Shown here: positions 1 to 7,282 of the stretch, in pieces | How the letters are laid out: every line of letters starts with the position of its first letter | Numbering within the stretch: the stretch's first letter is position 1 | Assembly (NCBI GenBank): GCA_001801215.1 | Contig: MGXA01000070.1 | Coordinates: forward strand, 1-64,000 | Length of the DNA: 64,000 bases | Source of the DNA: Gallionellales bacterium RIFCSPLOWO2_02_FULL_59_110 | GTDB taxonomy: Bacteria; Pseudomonadota; Gammaproteobacteria; Burkholderiales; Gallionellaceae | Direction: 5' to 3' | The notes under the pieces: generated by a model | Told to the model about the DNA's origin: nothing | The model's database searches: none | The model's input: only the letters and a program-made list of their open reading frames with translations | Program-made: the position numbers and the translations under genes

Positions 1-1
1 C

Positions 2-142
2 AATCCGTTCAAGCACGGGTTGGTGGAGCATGTTGCCGATTGGCCGTATTCCTCATTTCACCGCTTTGTGAAGGAGGGCATTTATCCGCAAGATTGGGCG
101 GGTGAGGTGGCGGCATTGAAGACGGGGGAGCGAGATGAATAA
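2..142 (+). CDS. REP-associated tyrosine transposase (RAYT), C-terminal end only
   Basis: The window opens inside a reading frame that ends at TAA 140-142. The 46 visible residues contain the typical tail of the Y1/IS200-like RAYT family, with [20 protein letters not shown] followed by a GIYPQDWAG-type end. RAYTs are HUH single-strand nucleases that act on REP palindromes. The catalytic His-hydrophobic-His and Tyr lie upstream of the window and cannot be judged. A REP-like palindrome starts one base after the stop codon, which is the expected arrangement for a RAYT and its substrate. The family assignment rests on recalled similarity of this tail. Confidence 0.8.
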   Translation, partial: NPFKHGLVEHVADWPYSSFHRFVKEGIYPQDWAGEVAALKTGERDE

Positions 143-260
143 CGTAGGGCGGATGAGCCGCAGGCGTTATCCGCCGGATGCGGTGTTTGTTGTCCGAGGA
201 GTAATGCCACGATTATCCCATGCGGCGGATAACGCGATGAAACCGCTCATCCGCCCTACG
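143..260. repeat. REP/BIME-like inverted repeat next to the RAYT
   Basis: The left arm begins CGTAGGGCGGATGAG and runs into GCGTTATCCGCC. The right arm is GGCGGATAACGC, then CTCATCCGCCCTACG. The two arms are near-perfect reverse complements about 40 bases apart, and each contains a smaller imperfect hairpin. This is the architecture of paired REP units (BIME). It fills the whole space between the RAYT stop and priA and ends only 14 bases before the priA ATG, so it may affect priA translation or upstream mRNA stability. Confidence 0.8.
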
Positions 261-274
261 TCGGGCTTTTAGTC

Positions 275-2476
275 ATGCCTATCGTTCGCGTCGCTCTCGA
301 TGTTCCGCTATCCACCCTGTTCGACTACACGGTGGAGGCAAGTGTTGCAGTCGGGCAGCGCGTGATCGTGCCGTTTGGCAGGCGGCAGATGGCCGGGGTG
401 GTGATGGAGTGCCTTGCCAAGACGGATGTGGCGCCGGAGCGCATCAAGCCGGTGAAGCAGGTGCTGCATGACAGCTTGCCGCTGTCGGCGGAATTGCTCG
501 ACCTGCTGCGCTTTTGCAGCGATTACTATCGCTATCCGATCGGGCAAACGGTGCTGTCGGCCTTGCCGGTGAGGCTACGTTCCGACAAGCCTATCGTTGG
601 CAAACCGGTCTTGAGTTACCGCCTGAGCGCGGGTGGTGCGGCGCTCGATCTTGAAAAATTTCCGAAGCGAAAAGTGGTGCAGCGGCGCATCCTGGCGAAG
701 CTGGCCGAGCAGCCGTGCAATCTGGCGCAGCTCAAGAGCCTGTCGGCAACTGCGGGGAAACAGTTGAAGACCTTGGAAGCAGAGGGGTGGGTCGAGCATT
801 ACACTTCTACCCCCTCCCCAACCCTCCCCATGCAAAGGGGAGGGGGTTTTGTGCAGCATACTTTCGATAACGCGCACACGCTGACCTGTGAACAGCAGCA
901 GGCGGTGGATGCGGTCAGCGCGGCGCAGGGCTACGCCTGTTTCCTGCTGCACGGCATTACCGGCAGCGGCAAGACCGAGGTGTATGTGCATCTGATGCAC
1001 GAGGTGTTGCAGCGTGGCGGCCAGGTGTTGTTGCTGGTGCCGGAGATCAATCTCACGCCACAGCTGGAAAATTATTTTTACAGCCGCTTTCCGGATGTGA
1101 GTCTGACCAGCTTGCATAGCGGGCTGAGCGAAAACGAGCGGTTGCATAACTGGCAGCAGGCGCAAGCAGGTGTCGCGCGGATCGTGCTGGGCACGCGCCT
1201 GGCGGTGTTTGCCGAATTGCCGAATCTGGCGCTGATTATCGTGGATGAGGAGCACGACAGTTCGTTCAAGCAACAGGACGGGTTGCGTTATTCGGCGCGT
1301 GATGTGGCAATTTTTCGCGCCAACCAGCGCGGTGTGCCCATCGTACTGGGTTCGGCGACACCGTCGCTGGAGAGTTATCACAACGCGCAGAGCGGTCGCT
1401 ACCGCATGCTCAGGTTGACCGGGCGCGCGCTTGCCGAGGCGCGGCTGCCGGCGGTGCGCTGCATCAACATCAACCAGACCGTGATGCATCACGGCATCAG
1501 CGAAAACCTGCTGCGCGAGATCGGGCAGCGTATCGCGCGCCGCGAGCAGAGCCTGCTGTTCATCAACCGGCGCGGCTATGCGCCGGTGCTGATGTGCGGC
1601 GGGTGCGGCTGGTTGTCCGGCTGCAAAAACTGTGCGGGCAAGATGGTGCTGCACCTGAATGACAAGCGGTTGCGCTGCCATCATTGCGGCTACCAGTTGC
1701 ATGTGCCGCATGCCTGCCCGAGTTGCGGCGATACCGATTTGCATCCGGTCGGCAGCGGCACGCAGCGCGTGGAAAGCGTGTTGCAGGAACGCTTCCCGGA
1801 AGCGCGCATCTTGCGCGTTGACCGCGACAGTACGCGCAACAAACGTGCCTGGCAGGCCATGCGCGAGCGGATACACGCCAATGAGGTGGATATCCTGGTA
1901 GGCACGCAGATGCTCGCCAAGGGGCACGATTTCCCGGCGCTGACGCTGGTCGGGGTGCTCAACCCGGACGGCGCGCTGTACAGCAGCGACTTCCGAGCGG
2001 CGGAGAAGCTGTTCGCGCAACTGGCGCAAGTGGCGGGGCGTGCCGGGCGCTCCGACAAGCCCGGCGAGGTGCTGATCCAGACCGCCTTCCCCGATCACCC
2101 GCTGTTTCGCGCTTTGCGGGCTCATGATTTTGAGGGTTGGGCGGCGGCGCAGCTTGCCGAGCGGCGCATGGCATGTTTTCCTCCGTTTGTGTATCAGGCG
2201 ATGCTGCGCGCCGAAGGGAAAAACGAAACGGAGGTTTATGCGTTTCTCCACAAGGCGCACGCCGCCGCCCTCGGATTGGAACGGGATGTGGAGGTTTTTG
2301 GGGTAGTGCCTGCCGCGCTGCCGCGCCGCGCCAATCACATCCGCGCGCAGTTGTTGGTGCAAGGCGCAAGGCGCAAGGTGCTACAGACGTTTGTGCGTGA
2401 TTGGCAGCCATTGCTGGACGCGCTGCCCGCACAGAAATTGCGCTGGTCTTTGGACGTCGATCCTGCGGAGTTCTAG
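275..2476 (+). CDS. priA: Primosomal protein N' (PriA helicase)
   Basis: PriA is the superfamily 2 DNA helicase that recognises stalled forks and reloads the replisome through PriB, DnaT and DnaB. The 733 residues match the usual length. The N-terminal DNA-binding domain starts VRVALDVPLSTLFDY. Walker A (GSGKT) is near residue 230 and the DEEHD box near 323. The zinc-binding cysteine block (CGGCGWLSGCKNC, then CHHCGY and CPSCGD) covers about 441-488, and the helicase C domain carries GTQMLAKGHDFP and QVAGRAGR. The first ATG is used and has no clear Shine-Dalgarno sequence, because the REP-like repeat lies just upstream. A Pro/Gly-rich segment around residues 178-191 is encoded by a small palindrome and looks like an in-frame insertion between the DNA-binding and helicase parts. 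Confidence 0.96.
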   Translation: MPIVRVALDVPLSTLFDYTVEASVAVGQRVIVPFGRRQMAGVVMECLAKTDVAPERIKPVKQVLHDSLPLSAELLDLLRFCSDYYRYPIGQTVLSALPVRLRSDKPIVGKPVLSYRLSAGGAALDLEKFPKRKVVQRRILAKLAEQPCNLAQLKSLSATAGKQLKTLEAEGWVEHYTSTPSPTLPMQRGGGFVQHTFDNAHTLTCEQQQAVDAVSAAQGYACFLLHGITGSGKTEVYVHLMHEVLQRGGQVLLLVPEINLTPQLENYFYSRFPDVSLTSLHSGLSENERLHNWQQAQAGVARIVLGTRLAVFAELPNLALIIVDEEHDSSFKQQDGLRYSARDVAIFRANQRGVPIVLGSATPSLESYHNAQSGRYRMLRLTGRALAEARLPAVRCININQTVMHHGISENLLREIGQRIARREQSLLFINRRGYAPVLMCGGCGWLSGCKNCAGKMVLHLNDKRLRCHHCGYQLHVPHACPSCGDTDLHPVGSGTQRVESVLQERFPEARILRVDRDSTRNKRAWQAMRERIHANEVDILVGTQMLAKGHDFPALTLVGVLNPDGALYSSDFRAAEKLFAQLAQVAGRAGRSDKPGEVLIQTAFPDHPLFRALRAHDFEGWAAAQLAERRMACFPPFVYQAMLRAEGKNETEVYAFLHKAHAAALGLERDVEVFGVVPAALPRRANHIRAQLLVQGARRKVLQTFVRDWQPLLDALPAQKLRWSLDVDPAEF
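810..846. repeat. C/G palindrome inserted in frame in priA
   Basis: The arms CCCCTCCCC and GGGGAGGGG flank a short centre (AACC...ATGCAAA). The element encodes roughly STPSPTLPMQRGGGF without disturbing the reading frame. Its base composition is unlike the surrounding priA sequence, and closely related C-rich/G-rich arms recur in the mutS insertion at the other end of the window. Confidence 0.7.
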
Positions 2477-2966
2477 AGGCACTTTAATCCGGCAGCAACT
2501 GACCGGGTGTTGACACGCTTTTGGCGCTCGGCGGACGGCATTCGGGGAGCGGGCCTGTTCCAGAATAACCATTTATGAAGAATGGTTTAAACGCCAAATT
2601 AGCCATGACGATGGCCCGTGAAATTGCCCATGAAATACTTGACTTGTTTAGAGAAGTATTGGAACATTGCACGCTCGGAATTTGGGTTGTTGCCGAAATT
2701 TGGCGGATTGCACAAAAGTCAGTAACTACATACCAATAAGACAGTCAGAATGTTTCATAAAAAAGCGCATCTAGCCTTTGTAGGAGGCCTTGGCCGATTG
2801 CCTGGGCGCCAACGATTCGGCATGCGCTGTTCCTGCAAGAACCTACAGTTTTCATGAAATATCCGGGACTTTGAGACGCCATGGTATTGCGCCATGCGGG
2901 AGTTAGGGGAGGCCCATGCAGTTGCCGTCGGCTGCGGGGTGGAACCACAAAAACGAAGGGAAGAAT
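2477..2966. other. Intergenic region priA to cytochrome operon
   Basis: About 490 bases without a convincing long gene. It holds one 54-codon open frame (listed separately) and presumably the promoter of the cytochrome operon. TTGCAC near 2709, with TACCAAT 17 bases further on, is only a weak promoter match. The longer ORF-track entries here run antisense to the cytochrome gene and are not supported. Confidence 0.5.
2575..2739 (+). CDS. Possible small ORF, 54 residues, unknown
   Basis: ATG at 2575 opens a 54-residue frame ending at TAA 2737-2739. The predicted peptide has an amphipathic stretch (MAREIAHEILDLFREVLEHC) followed by a hydrophobic/aromatic segment. No family is recognised and there is no strong Shine-Dalgarno sequence (only weak purines upstream). 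It could be a real small protein, the remnant of a longer gene, or chance. Confidence 0.25.
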   Translation: MKNGLNAKLAMTMAREIAHEILDLFREVLEHCTLGIWVVAEIWRIAQKSVTTYQ

Positions 2967-4208
2967 ATGCATAAGCACATAGTTCGTTTGTTGACGCTGA
3001 TAGCGGTAATTGCGGTGGTTGCCTTGTCCGCAAAAACCTTTTTCAGGGCGGATACATTCTATCAGTACGGCCATTACCGTGGCGCCTCGGTGGCGCAAAT
3101 CGCGGCCAAAACCCCGCAGCACCAGGGCTCCGCATCCTGCCAGTCCTGCCATAAGGAAGTTTATGCCGAGTGGTCGTCCGGTATGCACCAGAAAGCACAC
3201 AAGGATGGCGCTGTAGTAGGCACCGTTATCAAATCGGGAGTCAATTGCGAGGTTTGCCACAACGGGCCGGCAGGCAATCACCCGTCCAAGGAGCCGATGC
3301 CGCTTTCCATCGAAGATCAGGTGACCACGATCACCCATACCAGAAAGGAAATTCATCCGGCCAATGTGACTGACAGGAATCTGATGCGTGATCCGGAAGA
3401 TATGCGGATTCTGTGTACTACCTGCCATGAAAAAATGGCAGGGCGCCCTCTGAGGGGCAAGGTCGAGGGCGCGAACGTGCCCGTTCAGGCAGTTACCGAT
3501 GTGGTGGGCGTGGCCGGCGTACCGCAGGTCGTGATCGAGGGTCATGGCGGTAGCGAGTTGTGTACTGCCTGCCATAATCCGCACTCGCCCAGAATCAATT
3601 TTGCCGCCGTGCCGAGGCCACCCGTTGACCCGAATACCGGCAAAGCTATCCCAGCAAGCGCGGAACCCGCTGGCGATGTGGCCGCAGGCAAGGCAACTGC
3701 GGTAATGTGCGCGGCATGCCACGTTATCGGCGGGCCGAACCCTGACCCTTCATGGCCGAGCCTGGGCGGACAGAATGCCGGTTATCTGGTCGCTTCGCTC
3801 AAGGCGTTCAAGGCGGGGGATCGTAAAAGCGAACTGATGAGCCCCATGGCGCAGACGCTGAGCGATACCGATGTGCTGAATGTCGCAGCCTATTTTTCTC
3901 AAGCCAGTTGCAACACGTCCGGCGGCGACAAAGCCAAGGCGGAATTGGGCAAGGCCAAGGCGGCGGAGTCGGGTTGCGCGGCGTGCCATAGCTCCGGCGG
4001 TTTGCGCAGCCCCGGCAAGGACGGGGTCAGCGCTGCACGGGCATGGCCGAACTTAGCTGGCCAGAATGCTGTCTATCTGACCGCATCGCTCAAGTTCTTC
4101 AAGGATGGCAGCCGCAATCACGCGGTCATGTCGAGTGTGGCAAAAACACTCGGCGATTCCGATATCGACAACCTGGCGGCCTACTACGCCAGCGCGAGCT
4201 GCAAATGA
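2967..4208 (+). CDS. Periplasmic hexahaem cytochrome c (tetrahaem domain plus two class I domains)
   Basis: The 413-residue exported protein has an N-terminal hydrophobic anchor or signal (about residues 5-23) and six CXXCH haem-binding motifs: CQSCH near 58, CEVCH near 94, CTTCH near 151, CTACH near 199, and CAACH near 249 and 338. The first four form a multihaem domain resembling cytochrome c554/NapC-NrfH-type electron carriers. The last two sit in tandem, similar class I cytochrome c domains, each with a WPxLxGQNAxYL motif as in cytochrome c4/c553. The start at 2967 is preferred over the ORF-track start at 2916 because AAGGGAAG lies just upstream and the signal sequence follows at once. 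It is the first gene of an operon with an Fe-S protein and an NrfD homologue, and probably passes electrons between that membrane module and a periplasmic partner. Confidence 0.88.
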   Translation: MHKHIVRLLTLIAVIAVVALSAKTFFRADTFYQYGHYRGASVAQIAAKTPQHQGSASCQSCHKEVYAEWSSGMHQKAHKDGAVVGTVIKSGVNCEVCHNGPAGNHPSKEPMPLSIEDQVTTITHTRKEIHPANVTDRNLMRDPEDMRILCTTCHEKMAGRPLRGKVEGANVPVQAVTDVVGVAGVPQVVIEGHGGSELCTACHNPHSPRINFAAVPRPPVDPNTGKAIPASAEPAGDVAAGKATAVMCAACHVIGGPNPDPSWPSLGGQNAGYLVASLKAFKAGDRKSELMSPMAQTLSDTDVLNVAAYFSQASCNTSGGDKAKAELGKAKAAESGCAACHSSGGLRSPGKDGVSAARAWPNLAGQNAVYLTASLKFFKDGSRNHAVMSSVAKTLGDSDIDNLAAYYASASCK

Positions 4209-4231
4209 TTAAGTTACCTAGCGAGGAAATG

Positions 4232-5155
4232 ATGACTACTCAGGATACGCAAGTAGAAAAGGAAGCAGGCGACTTGTCGCGCCGTGACTTCCTGGGAATG
4301 TTGGGTAAGGGAGCCGCCTGTGCCGGAGCACTGGTTGGCACTGGCAGTGCGCTGGCTTCCGCGGGCGCAGGTGGCGCTCATCCACTGGGCGGGGTCGGAC
4401 CGACATTCCAGCAAGATGAGGCGCAATATGCCGAGGCGGTCAAGAATCCGCCCAAGATACCCAATTACAACTGGACTCAACATAAATGGGCATTCGGTGT
4501 CGATGCCGACCGTTGCATCGGCTGCCTGCGTTGCGTGGAAGCATGCAAGATGGAAAACAGCGTGCAGATGGACAGGAACCATACGCGCACCTGGGTCGAG
4601 CGCTACGCTTATCTGGAGGGCTCGAACCATGCGCTCGTCGACAGCATCCACGATATTAAAAACGTGTTGCCCGGCAGCAAGGAAACAAGGTTTAAGTTCG
4701 ACAACCGCTACAAGGATAACCAGTACAACGGCCAGAAGGTTGAAAAAGCCTTCTTTGTGGCAAAACTGTGCAACCAGTGCGAAAAGCCGTCTTGCGTTCA
4801 GGTTTGCCCGACCGGCGCCACCTACAAGGCGGTGGATGGCCCGGTGCTGATCGATACCAAATATTGTATCGGCTGCCAGTACTGCGTCCAGGCTTGCCCT
4901 TACGGTGCGCGCAGCTTGAATCACGATAGGGGCACCGCAGAAAAATGTAACTGGTGCTACCACCGCATCACCAAGGGGTTGCAGCCTGCCTGTGTCGAAG
5001 TATGCCCGACCGGTACGCGGATATTCGGCGATCGCATGGATCCGGAAAGCCCGGTCAGCCAATTTATCCGCAACAACAAGGTAAACGTGCTGCAGCCGGC
5101 CATGGGCAATTACCCCAATGTGTTCTACAAAGGGATAGACAAGGAGGTCTTTTAA
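4232..5155 (+). CDS. Tat-exported 4Fe-4S ferredoxin-type subunit (NrfC/PsrB/DmsB-like)
   Basis: The 308-residue electron-transfer subunit has a twin-arginine signal (LSRRDFLGMLGKG) at its N-terminus and four cysteine groups: CIGCLRCVEAC, CNQCEKPSCVQVC, CIGCQYCVQAC, and CNWCYHRITKG with a following CVEVC. This is the standard arrangement for four [4Fe-4S] clusters in NrfC/PsrB-like proteins. GAGGAA lies four bases before ATG 4232. ATG 4229 and ATG 4205 (which overlaps the cytochrome stop as ATGA) are in-frame alternatives. The following gene encodes the usual membrane partner NrfD. No molybdopterin catalytic subunit is present, so the module resembles the core of ACIII, Qrc or DsrOP-like complexes more than a complete reductase. 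Confidence 0.92.
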   Translation: MTTQDTQVEKEAGDLSRRDFLGMLGKGAACAGALVGTGSALASAGAGGAHPLGGVGPTFQQDEAQYAEAVKNPPKIPNYNWTQHKWAFGVDADRCIGCLRCVEACKMENSVQMDRNHTRTWVERYAYLEGSNHALVDSIHDIKNVLPGSKETRFKFDNRYKDNQYNGQKVEKAFFVAKLCNQCEKPSCVQVCPTGATYKAVDGPVLIDTKYCIGCQYCVQACPYGARSLNHDRGTAEKCNWCYHRITKGLQPACVEVCPTGTRIFGDRMDPESPVSQFIRNNKVNVLQPAMGNYPNVFYKGIDKEVF

Positions 5156-5156
5156 A

Positions 5157-6332
5157 ATGGAAAAAGATGTTTTTTATCACGTAGCCCCGTTTACCGGATT
5201 TACGTTTCCGAACGAAACCGAGGTGCCGTGGAGCGAGCTTATCGTAATCTATCCCTACATCACCGGGCTGGTCGCGGGCGCGTTCGTGGTATCCAGCCTG
5301 CATCATGTGTTTCACATGGAGCGCTTCGCCTCTATCTCGAAATTCGCCCTGCTGACGTCGCTGTGTTTCATGTTCTTCGCGCCGTCGCCGTTGCTGTTTC
5401 ACCTGGGCCAGCCGACCCGCGCTTTCAATGCGGTATTGACGCCACACTGGACATCGGCCATGGCGGCATTCGGCTATGTCGCAGGGTTTTACGTGTGCCT
5501 GCTGCTGCTGGAAACCTGGTTCTCGTTCCGCGCCGATATTGTCGCGATGTCCAAGTCCAGAACCGGCATCATGCAAAGAGTCTACAAGGCGCTTACCCTG
5601 GGGTCGGACGACGTATCACCGGGCGCGCTGGCAATCGACCATAAGATTGCGCGCATTCTGGCCATGATCGGCATACCCGGCGCATGCTGCTTGCACGGCT
5701 ATGTCGGGTTCCTGTTCGGATCGTTGAAAACGCGCGAATGGTGGTCGTCAGATCTGATGCCGATCATTTTCCTGCTGTCTGCCGTAGGTTCGGGCGTCGG
5801 GCTGCTGATTGTGATCTATGTAATAGCATCCTGGTGGCGCAAAAAACCGACAAACCCAGAAGCCATGGAAGGGTTGCTGTATGTATTGTGGACCGGCATT
5901 GTCATCGTGATGGTGATCGAGGCGCTGGAACTGCTGGAAATGGTGTACAAGGCGCGCGAGGGTGTCGAGGGCGTGTTTGCATTGATCCAAGGGCCGATCT
6001 CGGTCGGCATGTCGATTCAATGGGGAATGTCCGCTTTCGCCCTGTTGGTCACTACGATCATGCTGGTGAGCGGCACCAAAGGGAAGAAACTGGTCGTCTG
6101 GCTGTTTATCAGCGGGTTGTCCATGATGATCGGCGTGCTGGCGATGCGCTGGAACGTGGTCATCGGCGGTCAGGAGTTGTCCAAAACCATGCGCGGCCTG
6201 ATGACATTCCACCCTGAGGTGTATGGGCGTGAAAGCCTGATGACGGTCGCGACACTGTTTACCGCCCCGTTTGTCACGCTGTATCTCGCGCAGAAGCTGC
6301 TGCCGTGCTGGGACGAAAAGACTGAACATTAA
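5157..6332 (+). CDS. NrfD/PsrC-like integral membrane quinone-interacting subunit
   Basis: The 391-residue polytopic protein has about nine to ten hydrophobic segments and features of the NrfD/PsrC family, such as HHVFHMERF near the N-terminus, FHLGQPTRAFN and GIPGACCLHGYVGF. Family members exchange electrons between the quinone pool and a periplasmic Fe-S partner. An excellent AAGGAGG precedes the ATG, and the gene begins one base after the Fe-S gene stops, so the two are co-translated. A strong terminator follows. The direction of electron flow (quinol oxidation or quinone reduction) cannot be read from the sequence. Confidence 0.92.
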   Translation: MEKDVFYHVAPFTGFTFPNETEVPWSELIVIYPYITGLVAGAFVVSSLHHVFHMERFASISKFALLTSLCFMFFAPSPLLFHLGQPTRAFNAVLTPHWTSAMAAFGYVAGFYVCLLLLETWFSFRADIVAMSKSRTGIMQRVYKALTLGSDDVSPGALAIDHKIARILAMIGIPGACCLHGYVGFLFGSLKTREWWSSDLMPIIFLLSAVGSGVGLLIVIYVIASWWRKKPTNPEAMEGLLYVLWTGIVIVMVIEALELLEMVYKAREGVEGVFALIQGPISVGMSIQWGMSAFALLVTTIMLVSGTKGKKLVVWLFISGLSMMIGVLAMRWNVVIGGQELSKTMRGLMTFHPEVYGRESLMTVATLFTAPFVTLYLAQKLLPCWDEKTEH

Positions 6333-6380
6333 GAGCAGTTGAGTGCTCGCGAAGCAAGATAAGAGTAAGGTATCACTTGA

Positions 6381-6407
6381 AATCCCGCCAAACGGCGGGA
6401 TTTTTTT
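6381..6407 (+). terminator. Rho-independent terminator of the cytochrome/NrfD operon
   Basis: The perfect 9-bp stem AATCCCGCC / GGCGGGATT has an AAAC loop and is followed by a run of T, 48 bases after the NrfD stop codon. Confidence 0.93.
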
Positions 6408-6586
6408 GCGCCATGAATTCGCTTTCAACCGTCGCTTAACGGGCTCATGTGCAGGGGTGAAGGATCAGGCAGGCAGGGTGGGTGCGACGCGCGGCAAGAA
6501 CCGCATTCGGCGGTCATGCGCGGAATGGAATTAAGGAAACGCCTGTGTGGGGTTATTCGCTTGCGGCCGTAAAAGCCGCTTGATAA

Positions 6587-6688
6587 TTAGAATGCCAAGT
6601 GCCACTCTGAAAAGATGCCAAACAGCAAATAAATAATCGGAAAAATAATCAGGGGCAGCGCAGCAATAGTTAACAAATCCTTAGCCAT
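6587..6688 (-). CDS. Small single-pass membrane protein, 33 residues
   Basis: This minus-strand frame is too short for the ORF track. It begins ATG with AAGGA nine bases upstream and ends in TAA. The peptide is MAKDLLTI followed by an almost uninterrupted hydrophobic helix (LPLIIFPIIYLLFGIF) and a short polar tail. The composition and ribosome-binding site are typical of small bacterial inner-membrane proteins that serve as accessory subunits or stress-response peptides. No family is recognised. The ORF has its own intergenic space, so it may be a monocistronic gene. Confidence 0.55.
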   Translation of the reverse strand: MAKDLLTIAALPLIIFPIIYLLFGIFSEWHLAF

Positions 6689-6754
6689 CGTTCAAATTCC
6701 TTAGTCAATTCAATCAAAATTACATGGTAATAATACCACATGAATTTTTCACCT

Positions 6755-7059
6755 TCAAATGCTTCGGCACCCCGATTCATGACAGCCTGGCATGGATATC
6801 GCTGACTTGATGAGGGGCGGCGAGCAACGAGCAAAGTGGTTTTGAGAAGCCCGCTTCCATGCGGCGCCGATTTCTAATGATTGCTGCCGCCCGGCCTTGA
6901 CCTCGCCGGATGATAAACCGTCAAAAGCAGCCACGCTATCCGCTTTGATCCAGACACCGATGTTGCCGCTACCCGTGTAGTGCGCATCGTCAATATCAAT
7001 GTATTTCTGCCCATTGGGTAGCAGTTTCTCGTCCAGTGGTGCGCGGAAGTCATGCGATC
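6755..7059 (-). pseudogene. Decayed fragment resembling a DUF1080/LamG-like (concanavalin-A fold) protein end
   Basis: Reading the minus strand from about 7059 to the TGA at 6755-6757 gives LDEKLLPNGQKYIDIDDAHY followed by GNIGVWIKADSVAAFDGL. The second part closely recalls the GKVGLWTKADSV-type ending of concanavalin-A-like/DUF1080 domains. The frame has no start codon, is closed just upstream by a TGA, and the sequence further upstream continues only in another frame (the 86-residue ORF-track entry). This indicates a frameshifted, N-terminally lost gene. The similarity is recalled, not searched. Confidence 0.45.
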
Positions 7060-7282
7060 AAGGGTTGTGTTATTGAAAAAATTGTCCGCACATCTGAATG
7101 ACGAACCATATTTTTCGGCGTCCGGCATAGCCATTTTCTGTTAGCATTTAATCGGCTTACACAAATATCTGGATGAAGAAAATGAAAGGGTTGGCCTGGT
7201 TTTGCCTGAGAAATTTTGCCTTGCCGGTCAGGGCAGGTATGCCCTCGTTACCCAACAAGCGGTTGTCGCACTGACTCCGGGT

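Larger units (their letters stand above)
6408..7282. other. Gene-poor interval between NrfD and the FAD oxidase
   Basis: About 875 bases contain only a putative 33-residue membrane peptide and a decayed gene fragment, both on the minus strand and both listed separately. The ORF-track frames 6343-6534 (+) and 6874-7134 (-) show no protein-like features of their own. The second overlaps the decayed gene in another frame. Confidence 0.6.

Noticed and set aside
143-260. CRISPR repeat unit
   Set aside because: The element is a symmetric pair of hairpins next to a RAYT, without regular spacers.
575-2362. 595-residue minus-strand frame across priA
   Set aside because: Antisense shadow of priA in a GC-rich gene. 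Its sequence is Arg/His/Gln-rich with no domain features.
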